Assembly (NCBI GenBank): GCA_014871385.1
Contig: CM026426.1
Location: 94,346,238 to 94,410,237, forward strand
DNA: 64,000 nucleotides
Reading direction: 5' to 3'
From: Ceratodon purpureus
Taxonomy: Eukaryota; Streptophyta; Bryopsida; Pseudoditrichales; Ditrichaceae
Made by a program: the position numbers and the translations under genes. Positions 1-10,544 of the stretch are shown here, one piece after another. Below the pieces are notes generated by a model, which worked only from the letters and a program-made list of their open reading frames with translations, was not told the origin of the DNA and did not search any database. Position 1 is the stretch's first letter. Each line of letters opens with the position of its first letter.

Positions 1-390
1 GTTTGGGCCCTTTAAAGCAACCATGAAGCACTTGGCATAATGCCTTGGTGCCAAGCACTCTTCCTGCGGGCTCTCATTCGGGTCAATGATTGTAGTATTT
101 TTCGTTGGTGCTAGAGCCCTTTGAAGCAACCGTGAAGCACTTGACATAATGCCCCAATGCCGTGGACTCTTCTTAAGGGCTCTCAGTCTGGTCAATGTAT
201 GTTGTTTTTTTCACATGTGTGTCAGCCCTTTGAAGCAACCTCGCAGCCCTTAGCATTATGCCTCGTGCCGAGGACTCTTAGTAGGGGCTCTCAATCTAGT
301 CAATATATGGTGTTCTTTTGGTTCGAGCTAGAGCCTTTTGAAGCAACCTCGCAGTCCGAGGCATAATGCCTCGGTCCCAACACTTTTCCT
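1..390. repeat. 108–109 bp tandem repeat, about four diverged copies
   Basis: Units restart at about 7, 116, 225 and 333, each opening with GCCCTTTGAAGCAACC or a variant and carrying a central CCTCGGTGCCGAGG-like stem. Spacing is 109, 109 and 108 bp. The same unit type reappears at 3651–3900 on the far side of the satellite. The short open frames here are by-products of the repeat. Confidence 0.8.
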
Positions 391-3300
391 TTGAGGCCTT
401 GGACTTGCATCAAAATCCGCGATCAACACTCAAAGAATCACTACGAGAAGCAATATTCCAAAAAAAATAAAACTTCCATGAGATGGTTTTGGAGAGCATT
501 GCATCAAGTATCGGCACCAAATAAAGTGTCGTCGGCACCGAGGCAAACATTTTGAGGCCTCGGAGTTGCATCAAAATCAGCCTACACCACTCTAAGAATC
601 ACTACGAAAATGAATTTCCAAAAAAATAAAATTTCCATGAGATGGTTTTGGAGAGAATTGCATCAAGTATGGGCACCAAATGAAGTGTGCTCGGCACCGA
701 GGAAACATTTTGAGGCCTTGGACTTGCATCAAAATCCGCGAGCAACACTCAAAGAATCACTACGAGAAGCAATATTCCAAAAAAAATAAAACTTCCATGA
801 GATGGTTTTGGAGAGCATTGCATCAAGTATCGGCACCAAATAAAGTGTCGTCGGCACCGAGGCAAACATTTTGAGGCCTCGGAGTTGCATCAAAATCAGC
901 CTACACCACTCTAAGAATCACTACGAAAATGAATTTCCAAAAAAATAAAATTTCCATGAGATGGTTTTGGAGAGAATTGCATCAAGTATGGGCACCAAAT
1001 GAAGTGTGCTCGGCACCGAGGAAACATTTTGAGGCCTTGGAGTTGCATCAAAATCAGCGAGCATGACTCTAAGAATCACTACGAAAAGGAAAATTCCCTA
1101 GAAAATAAAATTTCTATGAGATGGTTCTGGAGAGCATTGCATCAAGTATGGGCACCAAATGAAGTGTGCTCGGCACCGAGGCAAACATTTTGAGGCCTTG
1201 GAGTTGCATCAAAATCAGCCTGCAGCACTCTAAGAATCACAACAAAAAGAAAAATTTCCCAAAAAATAAAACTTGCATGAGACAATTTTGGAGAGCATTG
1301 CATCAAGTTGGGGCACCCTATCAAGTCTTTTCGGCACCGAGGAAATCATTATGAGGCCTTGGAGTTGCATCAAAATGAGCCAGCAGCACTCTAAGAATCA
1401 CTACGAAAAGGAAAATTCCCAAGAAAATAAAATTTCCATGAGATGGTTCTGGAGAGCATTGCATCAAGTATGGGCACCAAATGAAGTGTCCTCGGCACCG
1501 AGGCAAACATTTTGAGGCCTCGGAGTTGCATCAAAATCAGCCTACACCACTCTAAGAATCACTACGAAAATGAATTTCCAAAAAAATAAAATTTCCATGA
1601 GATGGTTTTGGAGAGAATTGCATCAAGTATGGGCACCAAATGAAGTGTGCTCGGCACCGAGGAAACATTTTGAGGCCTTGGAGTTGCATCAAAATCAGCG
1701 AGCATGACTCTAAGAATCACAACAAAAAGAAAAATTTCCCAAAAAATAAAACTTGCATGAGACAATTTTGGAGAGCATTGCATCAAGTTGGGGCACCCTA
1801 TCAAGTCTTTTCGGCACCGAGGAAATCATTATGAGGCCTTGGAGTTGCATCAAAATGAGCCAGCAGCACTCTAAGAATCACTACGAAAAGGAAAATTCCC
1901 AAGAAAATAAAATTTCCATGAGATGGTTCTGGAGAGCATTGCATCAAGTATGGGCACCAAATGAAGTGTCCTCGGCACCGAGGCAAACATTTTGAGGCCT
2001 CGGAGTTGCATCAAAATCAGCCTACACCACTCTAAGAATCACTACGAAAATGAATTTCCAAAAAAATAAAATTTCCATGAGATGGTTTTGGAGAGAATTG
2101 CATCAAGTATGGGCACCAAATGAAGTGTGCTCGGCACCGAGGAAACATTTTGAGGCCTTGGAGTTGCATCAAAATCAGCGAGCATGACTCTAAGAATCAC
2201 AACAAAAAGAAAAATTTCCCAAAAAATAAAACTTGCATGAGACAATTTTGGAGAGCATTGCATCAAGTTGGGGCACCCTATCAAGTCTTTTCGGCACCGA
2301 GGAAATCATTATGAGGCCTTGGAGTTGCATCAAAATGAGCCAGCAGCACTCTAAGAATCACTACGAAAAGGAAAATTCCCTAGAAAATAAAATTTCTATG
2401 AGATGGTTCTGGAGAGCATTGCATCAAGTATGGGCACCAAATGAAGTGTCCTCGGCACCGAGGCAAACATTTTGAGGCCTTGGAGTTGCATCAAAATCAG
2501 CCTGCAGCACTCTAAGAATCACAACAAAAAGAAAAATTTCCCAAAAAATAAAACTTGCATGAGACAATTTTGGAGAGCATTGCATCAAGTTGGGGCACCC
2601 TATCAAGTCTTCTCGGCACCGAGGAAATCATTGTGAGGCCTTGGAGTTGCATCAAAATGAGCCAGCAGCACTCTAAGAATCACTACGAAAAGGAAAAATT
2701 TCGAAAAATAAATAAATTTGCATGAGATGGTTTTGGAGAGCATTGCATCAAGTATCGGCACCAAATGAAGTATCCTCGGCACCGAAGCAAACATTTTGAG
2801 GCCTAGGAGTTGCACCAAAATGAGCGAGCAACACTCTAACAATCACAAGGAACAGGAAAATTTCCAAAAAAATAAAATTTCCATGAGATGGTTTTAGAGA
2901 GCATTGCATCACGTATGGGCACCAAATGAAGTGTGCTCGGCACCGAGGCAAACATTTTGAGGCCTTGAAATTGCATCAAAATCAGCCAGCACCACTCTAA
3001 GAATTACTATGATAAGGAAAATTTCCAAAAAAATAAAACTCCCATGAGATGGTTTTGGAGAGCATTGCATCAAGTATGGGCACCAAATGAAGTGTCCTCG
3101 GCACCGAAGCAAACATTTTGAGGCCTTGGAGTTGCATCAAAATGAGCCAGCAGCACTCTAAGAATGACAAGGAATAGGAAAATTCCCAAGAATAATAAAA
3201 TTTCCATGAGAAGGTTTTGGAGAGCATTCCATCAAGTATGGGCACCAAATGAAGTGTGCTCGGCCCTGAGGCAAACATTTTGAGGCCTTGAAATTGCATC

Positions 3301-3650
3301 AAAATCAGCCAGCACCACTCTAAGAATTACTATGAAAAGGAAAATTTCCAAAAAAATAAAACTTCCATGAGATACTTTTGGAGAGCATTGCATCAAGTAT
3401 GGGCACCAAATGAAGTGTCCTCGGCACCAAGGCAAGCATTTTGAGGCCTTGGAGTTGCATCAAAATCAACCAGCAGGACACAAAGAATCACTAGAAAACG
3501 GAAAAATTGAAAAAATAATAAATTTTTATTAGATGGTATTAGAGAGCATTGCATCAAGTATGGGCACCAAATGAAGTGTCCTCGGCACCGAAGCAAACAT
3601 TTTGAGGCCTTGGAGTTGCATTAAAATTAACCTGGAGTACTTAAAGAATC
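391..3650. repeat. Satellite array, ~160 bp monomer with higher-order units
   Basis: About 20 monomers of 159–161 bp. Each holds TTGAGGCCTTGGAGTTGCAT, an A-rich middle, GGAGAGCATTGCATCAAGTA and CTCGGCACCGAGG. A dimeric unit of 319 bp repeats at 391 and 710. A trimeric unit of 480 bp repeats at about 1321, 1801 and 2281; the first two copies look identical over their length. Monomers after about 2640 are more diverged. Monomer length and layered homogenisation resemble plant centromeric or heterochromatic satellites (inference). Overlapping open frames on both strands follow the period and are not genes. Confidence 0.92.
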
Positions 3651-3900
3651 AATATTGCTGGAGGCACTATGTCTATCCTTTTGTGTTGCTCCGTGCCATG
3701 ACCTAGCGCCAAATGCAATAGCCTTGCAGCCCTTGGCAATTTGCGTCGGTGCCGAGGACCCTTTGTGGGGGCATTGTGTATGTTCTTCATGATGCTCTTT
3801 GCCACGAGCTAGCGTTCAATGCAGCAGCCTTGCATCGCTTGGCAATTTGCCTCGGTGCCAGGGACTCTTGCTGGGGGCTATGTGTTTGCTCTACAGTCAG
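3651..3900. repeat. Diverged 106 bp repeat copies flanking the satellite
   Basis: Two copies spaced 106 bp (GCCTTGCA at 3721 and 3827) share the CTCGGTGCCGAGGACTC core with the repeat at 1–390. This family therefore brackets the satellite on both sides. Confidence 0.7.
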
Positions 3901-3942
3901 TAAGCGGACACTGCTATCTAACTTAACCCCTGATGTGTGCAG

Positions 3943-5327
3943 AATCACGATTAGGATGAGCTGGCGGAAACGCCGTCGTGCACTCTTGCTGAATCAATCC
4001 ACAATAGGAGGGAGCAGTAGTCTGGAGATCGGGGTAGCGACTTCTATGTCGCAGTCGTGGACGACTTTGTAAGGGCCTTCATGCAATGCGTTGCCTACTT
4101 CCAGTTCGTGAAGGGGGAGCGTTCCGGGAAAGGTCCGTCAAAAAAAGGAGCTCAAGCTCCGACGTGCATAGAGATCTGCAGCGAGGATAAGAAACCCGAA
4201 AGTCCTACATGAAGCGATTATGAACATGCCAGGAGCGGACGAATGGTGCACCAGGGACCCGCATCTTGAAGGGGAGGAGGTCTATGTCTCTCTGAAACAA
4301 AAACCTAGTGTTGCCTTTCAAGATGAACGGGAGTCTCATAGGCCAGACAAGATCACCGTGTCAAAACTCGGGTCTAGACTAGAGCTGCACGCCGGGAGAG
4401 CGACTATCCTCCGACGGTGGTAATAGCAGACTGTCCTACAAGCAGTGAAGACAACCACTCTTCTACAACCCTTCTGAGTGGCACATAGCACGACTTCCTA
4501 AGACATCCGCTAAGGCTTGCTTTGCCCAACATGCTGTGACTAAGAAGAAATGCGTGGCACGGATTGTGCAGCATGGGAAGAGCACGGCTGCGCCGACATA
4601 CACAGGCCCCATGAAGAACTACAAGAAAGAGAGAATAGAGACTCATCACTTCTTTTTCTGCAATGACGACATTGACAGGTGTGTCAAGGGTAGCAAACGG
4701 AAGTGGGTCCTATCGGTGCCAGAGGTACCTATGGTCTAGCCCGTGAAGCTTGGGACCAAGTTGACGAAGAAAGAGATACTCTCTCTAGAGAATGCAGGCT
4801 TCAGACTCCCGCAGCAGAAGGAGATGTCACCGAGAAGACTTTTTCAAGACCGGGCAGCGGCAGTGGACTTCTCGGCCTACCCTACGCCGGCATACCCGGA
4901 TGAATTCCCTACCCAACGATCAGGAAAGCACATCCGACGGAACAAGAAGGCCCCGTTGACCAAGCATAGCAATAATTGTGCCACTGCCTTACCGTTGAAC
5001 GCGAAGGTGAGCAAGTTGTGCATGCTGCCTGCCCTAGCCCTTGGATGCATCGTCACATTGGACTCTGGGAAGCTTCCAAAGGTACAGCAATATTACCTGA
5101 CCATTTTGCAACACCCTGCCTGCACTTGCCCGTATTTCAAGGAGATGGCACTACAGGCACTTGGAAAGCGGGGTCAATGGGCTAGTTGTAAGCACTTGTA
5201 CTATCTGTTCACTGTAATTTGCGGAGTGGACTCAGAGTCAGATACATTCATTTATGCCGCTAGTTTTAGTTTCAACGAAGTGAAGCGAGTCCTGGAGAGT
5301 GGCCTTCTCAAGTACTTGGACAACTAG
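3943..5327 (+). pseudogene. MULE transposase copy 1, exon 2 only (SWIM C-terminus)
   Basis: Homology to exon 2 of the two longer transposase copies starts exactly after a splice acceptor (GTGTGCAG at 3935–3942). It runs through DELAE..PSC, the VVDDFVRAF stretch and the cysteine-rich block CVKGSKRKW. A SWIM zinc finger of the form CxC…CxH follows at the end (CTCPYF…CKHLYY, about 5130–5195), and the copy ends at 5327. Frames change several times and stops interrupt it, with TAG at 3952–3954 and another near 4030. Only the last 194 codons (4743–5327) stay open. Exon 1, which would carry the catalytic region, is missing. This copy is dead. Confidence 0.85.
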
Positions 5328-5330
5328 TGA

Positions 5331-6340
5331 TATCTGATTTGTTGTTCGCACATGTATCGCCTGAATTTATTTCAATGATGAAGTAGTGAGACTAAAAGGG
5401 CCACTACCAAAAATTTGCAGTTGCACAGGATTCTGTTTCTTCAAATTCATGTGAATCACGCTCTTAATATAGATAAGCGCTGTTAAGAACCATTTTGCAA
5501 GTCATATAAAGAATTTTGTAATTCCTAAAAAGGTCCCCGTAAAAGGGTTGAAAGGGAGTCACGTATGTGTGCTCAGGCCCAAACAAACCTTTTTTAGACT
5601 CCCTAAACCCAGAGAACTCTCAGTCAAAGGGAGGTATACTGCTGACCCACCTTTGTCATAGGTCCATGAATGGGGTAAAAGCTTCTGACCATGTTACACG
5701 ACCTTAGAGAGTCTAGACTGTTTTCAATTCACGGTACTCTACAGTAATTTATATCTTCATCACTAAAACTCTTTCTGTCGCAGATTGCTGAACGTGCGTA
5801 CATGTGTATGTTATGTTGCACATGTATGGTCTAATCACTTTCTTCGTGCGCAAAGTAGTCACAGTTCACTGTCTTCCAGTTTTTGACGCTTGCTAGGGTT
5901 TTCATCATCTACAGTGGCTATTGGCTGACGGTCCTCCACTACCACTGCTGGCTTACAACGTTTTCAACTCAAATTCACGTACTCGGTTCACTCAGTTGAA
6001 TCTACGCAAAAATTGATCAATAATTGAAGTTCAATGTTTTGGATTGTCGGAGGCATCTGAGGAAGTAAAAGGTTGTTGTAATATGAAATGTTACTTTAGC
6101 ATGTTTACAAAGATACAAAGTCATAACTGTCATACAACAATAACAATATCTGTATCTAAACCGACATTTGCGAATTAGAATAGAAGGCCGCTGATGTGTT
6201 ACCTCACTGCATGTCCCTAAAATAAGACCTGGCCGAACAGTTCCTATATCAACAATCCACGAGTGCAGGCCCCTAATGCCCACTCACCCTAATACCAAGA
6301 TTTCCACGGCCATAGATCAGGGCATCTAGTCATTTCATTG
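5331..6340. other. MULE1 3' spacer, no gene seen
   Basis: About 1 kb of unique-looking AT-rich sequence between the transposase remnant and the terminal repeat. I find no frame resembling the convergent acidic gene found at this place in MULE2 and MULE3, which suggests an internal deletion or strong decay. Confidence 0.5.
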
Positions 6341-6527
6341 AAATTTTCCACGGTCATAGGTCACGTTACGAACTAAATTTAGAATTTCAAAAACCAAAAA
6401 AATTGTTAGTCCATAAAATACCATAACCATACCCCTCTCAATTCCCAAAAAAATCAAAATACTCAAGAAGTTACCGCTCTCCGCTCTCCGCTCGCCGCTC
6501 ACCGCTCGCACTATAGTGACGTCCTTT
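6341..6527. repeat. MULE1 right terminal inverted repeat
   Basis: Outermost bases read, inward on the minus strand, AAAGGACGTCACTATAG, followed by GAGCGG heptamer-like repeats at 6475–6515. Two CCACGG(T/C)CATAG motifs lie further in, at about 6309 and 6348. Matching ends occur at 33364, 36192 and 62094, which identifies this as the same family. Confidence 0.8.
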
Positions 6528-6587
6528 CAAGTCACGAGGCTTTGATGATGATGGCAACACGTCCTCTGTTTGCGTCAACTCGAGTAC
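6528..6587 (-). pseudogene. MULE2 methyltransferase-like gene, exon remnant
   Basis: After a splice acceptor (CAG at 6590–6588, minus strand) the frame reads a TQTEDVLP segment. It matches the start of the large exon at 41610 in MULE3 (TQTQDVLV). The match stops where the MULE1 terminal repeat begins, so the insertion split this gene; the remaining exons would lie left of MULE1. With only about 20 codons, the call rests on that paralogy and on the conserved position next to the heptad exons. Confidence 0.7.
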
Positions 6588-6727
6588 CTGCCATAAGCCA
6601 TAGAAATGAACATTCAAACTCAACAATGCAGATATTGAAAAATGGAATTTACCAATCACTTAGAGATTTTTTCATAAATGAAAGAGTAGAAAAAAAACAT
6701 CTCAAATTTCATCTATGGCACCAAGCA

Positions 6728-7351
6728 TCAAGGCCGTGCCAATCTACGAGGAGCCCTTCCATAGTACTGTCTAGCCTCTCTACTACTCCAATGATGGCGC
6801 CTCCTCCAAAATCGCCTGGTCTGACGGCAAGCGCTGGGCAGTATTGCCGGAAGGGCAAAGACTACATGGGCAGGCCTCCTCAACACCAAAGATGAAGCTG
6901 GGGGATTTGGCGAAGACGGCAGTGTGCCAAGATGTGGCGAGGTGGGCATGTACACTGGAGAGGTGGGCATGTACACCGGAGAGGTGGGCTCATAAACAGG
7001 CGACGTAGGCATGTACTGGGGTGACTGGACCTCGAAGGATCGAGTGTCTACACCTAAAGGAATGGCTAAATCTCAGGTACAAAGACGCTCATCCTCTGGG
7101 TCTGACAGGTCTGAAAGGTTGATTACAGAGATTGGAGAATTGACAGACATGTCGGGAGCATCAGAGCCTACCTGCAAGTACAAGGCACATGAGGAAGTTA
7201 GAGTTTTCAAATCATTTGAAAGAACTTTCAAATGCTGAACTTGAATTATTTAGGATAATAAGAACATGTGAATTATTTAGGATAACTATACCTCTGTCTC
7301 CTCAGGACCCTTGCTTTCACTCTCGGTCCCCATGTTCTGCTGAGAAGTATC
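6728..7351 (-). pseudogene. CTD-like heptad exons, MULE2 copy
   Basis: Two exons are visible: 7292–7351, with an ATG at 7333, and 6728–7171; both junctions are GT–AG and phase 0. The second exon first encodes an acidic stretch with a SUMO-interacting-like ISVINLSDLSD. Next come about four heptads of the form Y-M/E-P-T-S-P-V, then a basic tail with [11 protein letters not shown] and [10 protein letters not shown]. The heptads resemble the RNA polymerase II CTD repeat YSPTSPS with Met/Glu replacing Ser2 and Val replacing Ser7. An in-frame TGA at 7075–7073 breaks it; MULE3 has TGT there. It is probably the N-terminal part of the methyltransferase-like gene, whose next exon (6528–6587) starts at an acceptor without an ATG. 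Confidence 0.7.
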
Positions 7352-7544
7352 CTGTAATTCATAAAAATGCACTTATGTCAATTATTAAAATTATTCTCAC
7401 CCCTGTAGATATGTTCTCATCTATAGTTAAAATCCATGCACAAATGATAATACATGATCACACCTTAATACAAATACAACATCCTAAGCAAAGTAGAATA
7501 AACCCAATAAATAAACAAAAATGCTTTCGAAACAAAACTTAGTT

Positions 7545-7990
7545 AAGAGAGAGGTAATATTAAGAGAGGGATAGGTAGTGGGTGCGGGACAGGGAGAAAG
7601 ATAGGGGGAGGGAACAGCAAAGGGTTTGGGAGAACGAGAGGGACAGGGAGAGTGAGGTAGAGAGAGAGGAGCAGGGACAGGGAGTAACGGCGAGGGAGCG
7701 GGATAGACAAGGAGAAATTAAGGGGGAGGTTTTGGGACATGGAGAGGGAGACAGATAGGGACAAGGAGAGTAAGGGAGAGCAAGAGGAGCAGGGAAAGTG
7801 AATGAGTGCGAGGGAGCGGGATGGACACGGAGGAATAAAGGGGGAGGGGAGGGAGAGAGAGAGGAGCAGGGACAGGGAGTGACGACGGAGGAGCGGGATG
7901 GACAGGGAGAAATAAAGGGGATGGAGAGGGAAAGAGAGAGGAGCAGGGACAGGGAGAGTGAAGGAGAGAGAGAAGAGTAGGGACAGGGAG
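7545..7990. repeat. Purine-rich GGGACAGGGAGAG tract
   Basis: About 450 bp almost wholly A/G on the plus strand, built from GGGAGAGAGAGAGGAGCAGGG-like units in imperfect tandem. Long open frames on either strand are low-complexity artefacts (Ser/Leu/Pro or Glu/Arg/Gly). Such asymmetric tracts can form triplex DNA (inference). Confidence 0.8.
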
Positions 7991-8040
7991 TGACAGAGAT
8001 AATCAGGGCGACAGAAAATTATAAAATTAAAGGAACATTG

Positions 8041-8530
8041 GAACATGTGAGGGGCTACGGCACTGGTGTCTGCTCCGAAAGCAGACACCGTGCCGCTTTC
8101 ATTGAAGTGGATTTAAACAAAAAATATGCCACCCAGCCTCATGGGAGGCTTACGCCTCCTCGGCCGCGGATGTTTGTGGGGCTGCGGCACTGGTGTCTGC
8201 TCGAAAGCAGACACCGTGCCGCTTCCATGCAAGTGGATTGAAAAAAAAAATACCATCAGCTTGCCTCTGCGGCACTCAGCATTGCCGAGGCCGCGGCACT
8301 CAGCATTCCCATCACTCCACACAACATCCCCCACATTCCCGAAACCCCATCACTACAAACCCCTCCCATTCAAGTAGATCTAAATAAAAAAATGCCACCA
8401 AGCCTCATGGAAGGCTTACGCCTCCTCGGCCGGGGTTGTATGTGGGGCTGCGGCACTGGTGTCTGCTCCGAAAGCAGACACCGTGCCGCTTCCATTCAAA
8501 TGGATATAACAAAAAAAAATTCCATCAGGT
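8041..8530. repeat. Three near-identical hairpin-bearing repeats
   Basis: The palindrome GCGGCACTGGTGTCTGCT / AGCAGACACCGTGCCGC with a short CCGAA or CGAA loop recurs at 8058–8095, 8184–8222 and 8450–8489. It is followed each time by a (T)CCATTCAAGTGGAT-like segment and preceded in two cases by GGCTTACGCCTCCTCGGCCG. No coding function is apparent. Confidence 0.8.
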
Positions 8531-8934
8531 TGCCTCGTCGGCCGGGGCCGTGGCTCTAAGCATTCCCAACACTCCCCACAACATCCCCCCACATTCCCGA
8601 ATCCCCATCATTCAAGACACCACTGCAACAAAACCATCAGCTTGCCACCTCGGCCGGAGCCGCGACACTCAGCATTCCCAACAGACCCACAACAACACCC
8701 CACATTCCTGAATCCACATCCTTACGAACAACCCCACTATTCCCATCATTCAAAGAACCCCACATTCCCCATCATTGCAAACAACCCCACAATCCCGAAT
8801 TCCCATCAAAACGAACAACCTCAAATCCAAGATAGAATAACCCAACAACTTCGAATGCGACATTCTTCAAAAACTCTCCCCCAACTTTCCCAAGCCGAAT
8901 CCCTTGATTTCCCAAGCATTGGATAGTGCTTACG
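8531..8934. other. AC-rich spacer
   Basis: Low-complexity CCCCACATTCCCGAATCCCCATCATTC-type sequence with no convincing gene. It occupies the same place relative to the neighbouring two-exon gene as the AC-rich stretch at 43733–44582 in MULE3. Confidence 0.5.
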
Positions 8935-9922
8935 TTGTGGTCGTCGTCATCCTCCTCTAGCGCCTCGGCACCATCGCTCTCGCCTTCTCCGTTCCACCCA
9001 TCTAATCCCGCACCTACGCCTGCACCTGCAGCTCCATCCACCCCTAAATCGACGCCATCAGCTCCTGCTCCTGGAGCATCGTCCTCGCCTTCCCCAATGC
9101 CGAGGCCACCAAGGATTTCCACACTGTCCGCAGCCATTGCAGCTCCCCCGTCCCCTGCCTTCAAAATTCCTTCTCTCGCCAGCCTGCCTTCGACTCGTAG
9201 GTGCTCGAATTCGATACACTCACCAACAGCAGACTCTCCCTGTGAACATCCGACCCCTCTCATCCACTTGTTGCTCTAGACAATAATAGAATAAATTTAA
9301 ATTCACGATTAACCTGAGTCAAGTGCCGCGGTCCTTTTCACTTAGAGTGAACACTTTTGCAGCAAACGCTATACATAAATAAAATTTTATAAATCGCTTC
9401 TTGTTTACAACTTGATACTACACACAAACATAAGATTTACAATTGCGTGGTTCTAGACAATTTAGAAATACTTACCTTTTCGGAGTTCAAATGTAGATCT
9501 GATTGAGAATCCGGCTCCCCTATCGAAAATTCATTGAATGTAATAGAAGGTTGCGGTGACTCTACTCTTTGACTACAATTAAAGACTAATTCTTCCGTCA
9601 TGGCCTCACGTGCACCTCCACTTAAGAATACCTCCCGTTCCTGCTCGTGATACTCGACGACTGTGTTCTCTAAAAAAATTTCCTTCTCCTCCACGATAGA
9701 GTCTAGAATGAGTTTACGAAGGCTAGAAAACTTCAAAGCTACAGGCAGACCTCCTCCTCTCCTTTTCACGGGTGCACTCAAATGGTCACCTTTAAAATCT
9801 TCCTTCTTACGTGATGCTCTCCTCTTTCTAGCTCTTCTATTTGTAAAATCAGTGCGGCCAGGTTTCCTTCTCTTTTTAGGAGTGACATAAGTGGAGGGAG
9901 ATGGCCCTCCACTTTGCTTCAT
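8935..9922 (-). CDS. MULE2 divergent two-exon gene, basic N-terminus and acidic C-terminus
   Basis: Exons are 9476–9922 (ATG at 9922) and 8935–9239. The donor AAAAG|GTAAG and acceptor TTCACAG| keep phase 0. The first exon encodes MKQSGGPSPSTYVTP followed by a dense Lys/Arg cluster (about residues 16–42) that looks like a nuclear localisation signal, then TEELVFNCSQRVESPQPSI. The second exon is Gly/Ala/Asp-rich and ends in a run of acidic residues before a donor-like GTAAGC at 8934–8929, so further exons are possible. A clear paralogue lies at 44583–45550 in MULE3. Both sit divergently upstream of a MULE transposase. I do not recognise the family; function unknown. Confidence 0.65.
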
Positions 9923-10544
9923 GTGCTAACCACAGGAAGGACTCTCTCACAAAAAGACTTTCTAGAGAACTTCCTCCCAGCTTAAATACCTATCACATAC
10001 AGCTATTTCTTTACAACCCTAAGTTCACATACAATCTTAACCACTGACACATTTTCTACCCTATTTATATTAAGAGTACCACTAACAATTCTATAATTGA
10101 AGTTAGGTTTAAAATATCAACCTTTAAATATAAAGAAAAAATCCAAGTACACTATAAATTAAAAGAATCAAATCAAGCTCTTCAATGCATGCTCCTTTTA
10201 ATATTCATTATTTTAAATGTAGAATTAAAATGACGGCTCATTCGAATCCTATAATACATCATAACAAATAGAATCTGCTCCACGATTTAAATTATTAAAG
10301 TAGAGTTAAATGAATCTTACCTTATATACTTAGACCTGCAAAAAGTTGCATTCTACTTAGTTAGCGTCGTCTCCCTGAAATCATACATTCGTTACCTAAC
10401 AGAATGAATCATTCTCTAGACGTCCACACGCAAATTCCAACTTGAATAAAATGATCAACAGTGATGCATCATTCCTCTCACTTTGCTCTTGCGTACACTC
10501 ACCCATCTCTCCTTTCCCCTAGTACGATTCACTTGCCTGCAAAC
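9923..10544. promoter_or_regulatory. Divergent intergenic region between MKQSGG gene and transposase
   Basis: About 620 bp of AT-rich DNA separate the two divergent start codons. The equivalent region of MULE3 is split by hAT2 into 45551–45831 and 56791–57108. No single promoter element stands out to me; a bidirectional promoter is inferred from geometry only. Confidence 0.4.

Larger units (their letters stand above)
3901..6527. mobile_element. MULE1: truncated MULE remnant, right part only
   Basis: The remnant holds the second exon of a SWIM-type MULE transposase, a spacer, and a right terminal repeat built of CTCTCCG heptamers ending near 6527. The left side changes into repeat DNA within what was the transposase intron. 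Its left end, if it exists, lies outside the window or was lost. It interrupts an exon of the methyltransferase-like gene of MULE2, so it is younger than MULE2. The convergent acidic gene seen in MULE2 and MULE3 is not recognisable here. Confidence 0.75.

Noticed and set aside
680-3596. Many 60–100 codon frames across the satellite
   Set aside because: They repeat with the 160/319/480 bp periods on both strands and have no family resemblance.
391-3650. CRISPR-like regular repeats here and at 32968–33064
   Set aside because: Units are contiguous tandem repeats without unique spacers, in eukaryotic repeat DNA.
7543-8088. 181-codon minus-strand frame rich in Ser/Leu/Pro
   Set aside because: It lies wholly within the purine-rich tandem tract and is low-complexity.
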